A program made the position numbers and the translations under genes. The notes beneath the pieces were generated by a model. It made no database searches. It was not told where the DNA came from and was given only the letters and a program-made list of their open reading frames with translations. This document shows, one piece after another, positions 63,036 to 64,000 of a stretch of DNA of 64,000 nucleotides; positions within the stretch are counted from its first letter, which is position 1, and each line of letters begins with the position of its first letter. This DNA is from G963667675 sp965249215 (GTDB taxonomy: Bacteria > Chloroflexota > Dehalococcoidia > Lucifugimonadales > UBA3495): positions 992,001 through 1,056,000 of the forward strand of contig CBDFLN010000002.1 of assembly GCA_965249215.1 (NCBI GenBank). Direction: 5' to 3'.

Positions 63036-63357
63036 GGGAGGTATGGCGACAATATCTTCGTCGAGCGGCTGTGGCGCACGGTGAAGTACGAGGAGGTGTA
63101 CCTGAAGGCCTACGCCGGTGCGGGGGAGGCCCGGAGGGAACTGGGAGCTTACTTCCGGTTCTACAATGACCAGAGGCCCCATCAGGCCCTGGGATATAGG
63201 ACGCCGGGGGAAGTGTTCTCTGAAGGCCGGGCGCCCAAAAATGAAGAGTCAACAGTTGGGAGGTGGTCGCCGGAAGCAGACGTGGTATCTTATGCGGGAG
63301 CTGCGGGACCCTCACTTAACTCCACCTTAATTCTGTCCAACTAACCGGGTCCACCTC
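63036..63357 (+). mobile_element. Right end of an IS3-type element with OrfB C-terminal fragment
   Basis: The plus strand encodes RYGDNIFVERLWRTVKYEEV, YLKAYAGAGEARRELGAYF and YNDQRPHQALGYRTPGEVF, the end of an IS3-family integrase-type transposase. The element's terminal repeat CTGTCCA...GGGTCCACCTC is at 63333-63357 and matches the left-end remnant at 30218-30242 in inverse orientation. The N-terminal two thirds of OrfB and all of OrfA are missing. Confidence 0.8.
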
Positions 63358-63398
63358 AACCTGTCCATCCACGGCTCTAAGATGCCGGAGTTGTCTGC

Positions 63399-63683
63399 TT
63401 AAGAACTTTCTTCTTCAGAGTCTTTATTGAAGTAGTTCGTGACGCCCTTTACGGCGTCTGTGACTCCGCGATAAAACGGCTCGGTATGCGGAGTTGATTT
63501 GTCCAATACGTTAGCCTCGATGTTGATTCGGGTGGCCGTGTTCACTAAATCATTGAATCGTTCTCTAAGGAATTCCTTGTCAGCATGATCAAACGTGCTG
63601 ATTGTAATGGCGAGCATAGCCTCCAGCCCTTTGAACTTCCCACGAATATAGTCTGTGCCCTCCTGGATGCTCATCTCGTCCAT
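63399..63683 (-). CDS. Hypothetical helical protein (94 residues)
   Basis: ATG 63683 with GGGAG 8 bases upstream. An acidic, mainly helical protein (YIRGKFKGLEAMLAITISTF, KEFLRERFNDLVNTATRINI) without signal peptide or known domain. It lies outside the IS3 remnant and so belongs to the flanking DNA. Confidence 0.6.
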   Translation of the reverse strand: MDEMSIQEGTDYIRGKFKGLEAMLAITISTFDHADKEFLRERFNDLVNTATRINIEANVLDKSTPHTEPFYRGVTDAVKGVTNYFNKDSEEESS

Positions 63684-63844
63684 GCAAATCTCCCTATTCC
63701 TTATCCTCTGCTCTTTGGCTGACGACGGCGGATGCTGGTTCCCTCACTAATGGGAGTGCGTTTCGAGGGTCAGGCGAACTTCCCTTTCTCCATCATTCGG
63801 GTAGACCGAGTTCAGAGAATAGCAGAAACCGATAGGACCGGGTA

Positions 63845-64000
63845 AGCCCGAATCCACCGAAGGACACCGATGGACGGCGTGAGGAAAGCGGAAGGGGGAT
63901 GAGGGAGCTACAGGGGAAATAGCCTGGGTTCCATTTGGGGTAGGGAGGTCGGCGGACGGTCTTCATCGCCGCACAGGGGCCCCTATGGCCGTCTGCAGGA
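63845..64000 (-). mobile_element. Second copy of the IS1380 element, cut by window end
   Basis: The 156 bp match 44658-44813 with one mismatch, including the 20-bp terminal repeat at 63845-63864. The transposase gene would lie beyond the window. Confidence 0.88.

Overview
The window is a GC-rich bacterial chromosome segment, most likely from an uncultured Chloroflexota (Dehalococcoidia/SAR202-like) lineage. That assignment is inferred from gene content: futalosine-type menaquinone genes, a coenzyme F420 ligase next to repeated luciferase-like (LLM) F420/FMN oxidoreductases, a DUF1800/DUF1501 pair, Pro/Thr-rich lipoproteins, and CoxM/CoxS-type subunits. No rRNA gene is present to confirm it.

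Bases 1-28,300 are mostly a housekeeping backbone. A promoter-led operon (537-4595) carries UbiD-, UbiA-, UbiX- and UbiE-family enzymes that fit the late futalosine pathway to menaquinone; mqnA lies at 21.4-22.2 kb. A retropepsin-like protease sits inside that operon. Next come a class III aminotransferase, a NYN-domain protein, prmC-prfA, dinB, cofE, a PduO-type cobalamin adenosyltransferase, hisH-hisA, GNAT and Nudix proteins, a MoaD-like protein, a CoxM/CoxS pair, a DUF35 protein, a MetF-like protein, a secreted metallopeptidase and a peptide-type ABC importer. The backbone is interrupted at 7255-9814 by a 2.56-kb transposon with an IS1-type transposase, perfect 20-bp inverted ends, an 8-bp target duplication and a passenger operon.

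From 28.8 kb, after tRNA-His and tRNA-Arg, the sequence becomes an accessory island. Two apparently identical direct copies of an IS21-family element (30292-32823 and 60504-63035) enclose 27.7 kb of cargo. The sequences outside both copies are the two ends of an IS3-type element, so the block looks like an IS21-bounded module lodged in an IS3 element. The cargo holds broken genes (FG-GAP propeller, thiolase, GIY-YIG, a QueG/reductive-dehalogenase-like protein, cyanophycinase), DUF1800-DUF1501, an erythromycin-esterase-like enzyme, and a set of probable small-molecule catabolic genes: four LLM oxidoreductases, two SDRs, two VOC proteins, two GlcG/HbpS proteins and a solute-binding lipoprotein.

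The most notable structure is a repeat of about 290 bp (four copies, plus a leader-only fifth) made from the 3' end of an IS1380-type transposase gene and its downstream DNA. Each full copy keeps a near-consensus promoter (TTGACN, exactly 17 bp, TATAGT) and a conserved leader, and points into a different catabolic operon. It appears to be an IS-derived portable promoter that has put several operons under one signal.
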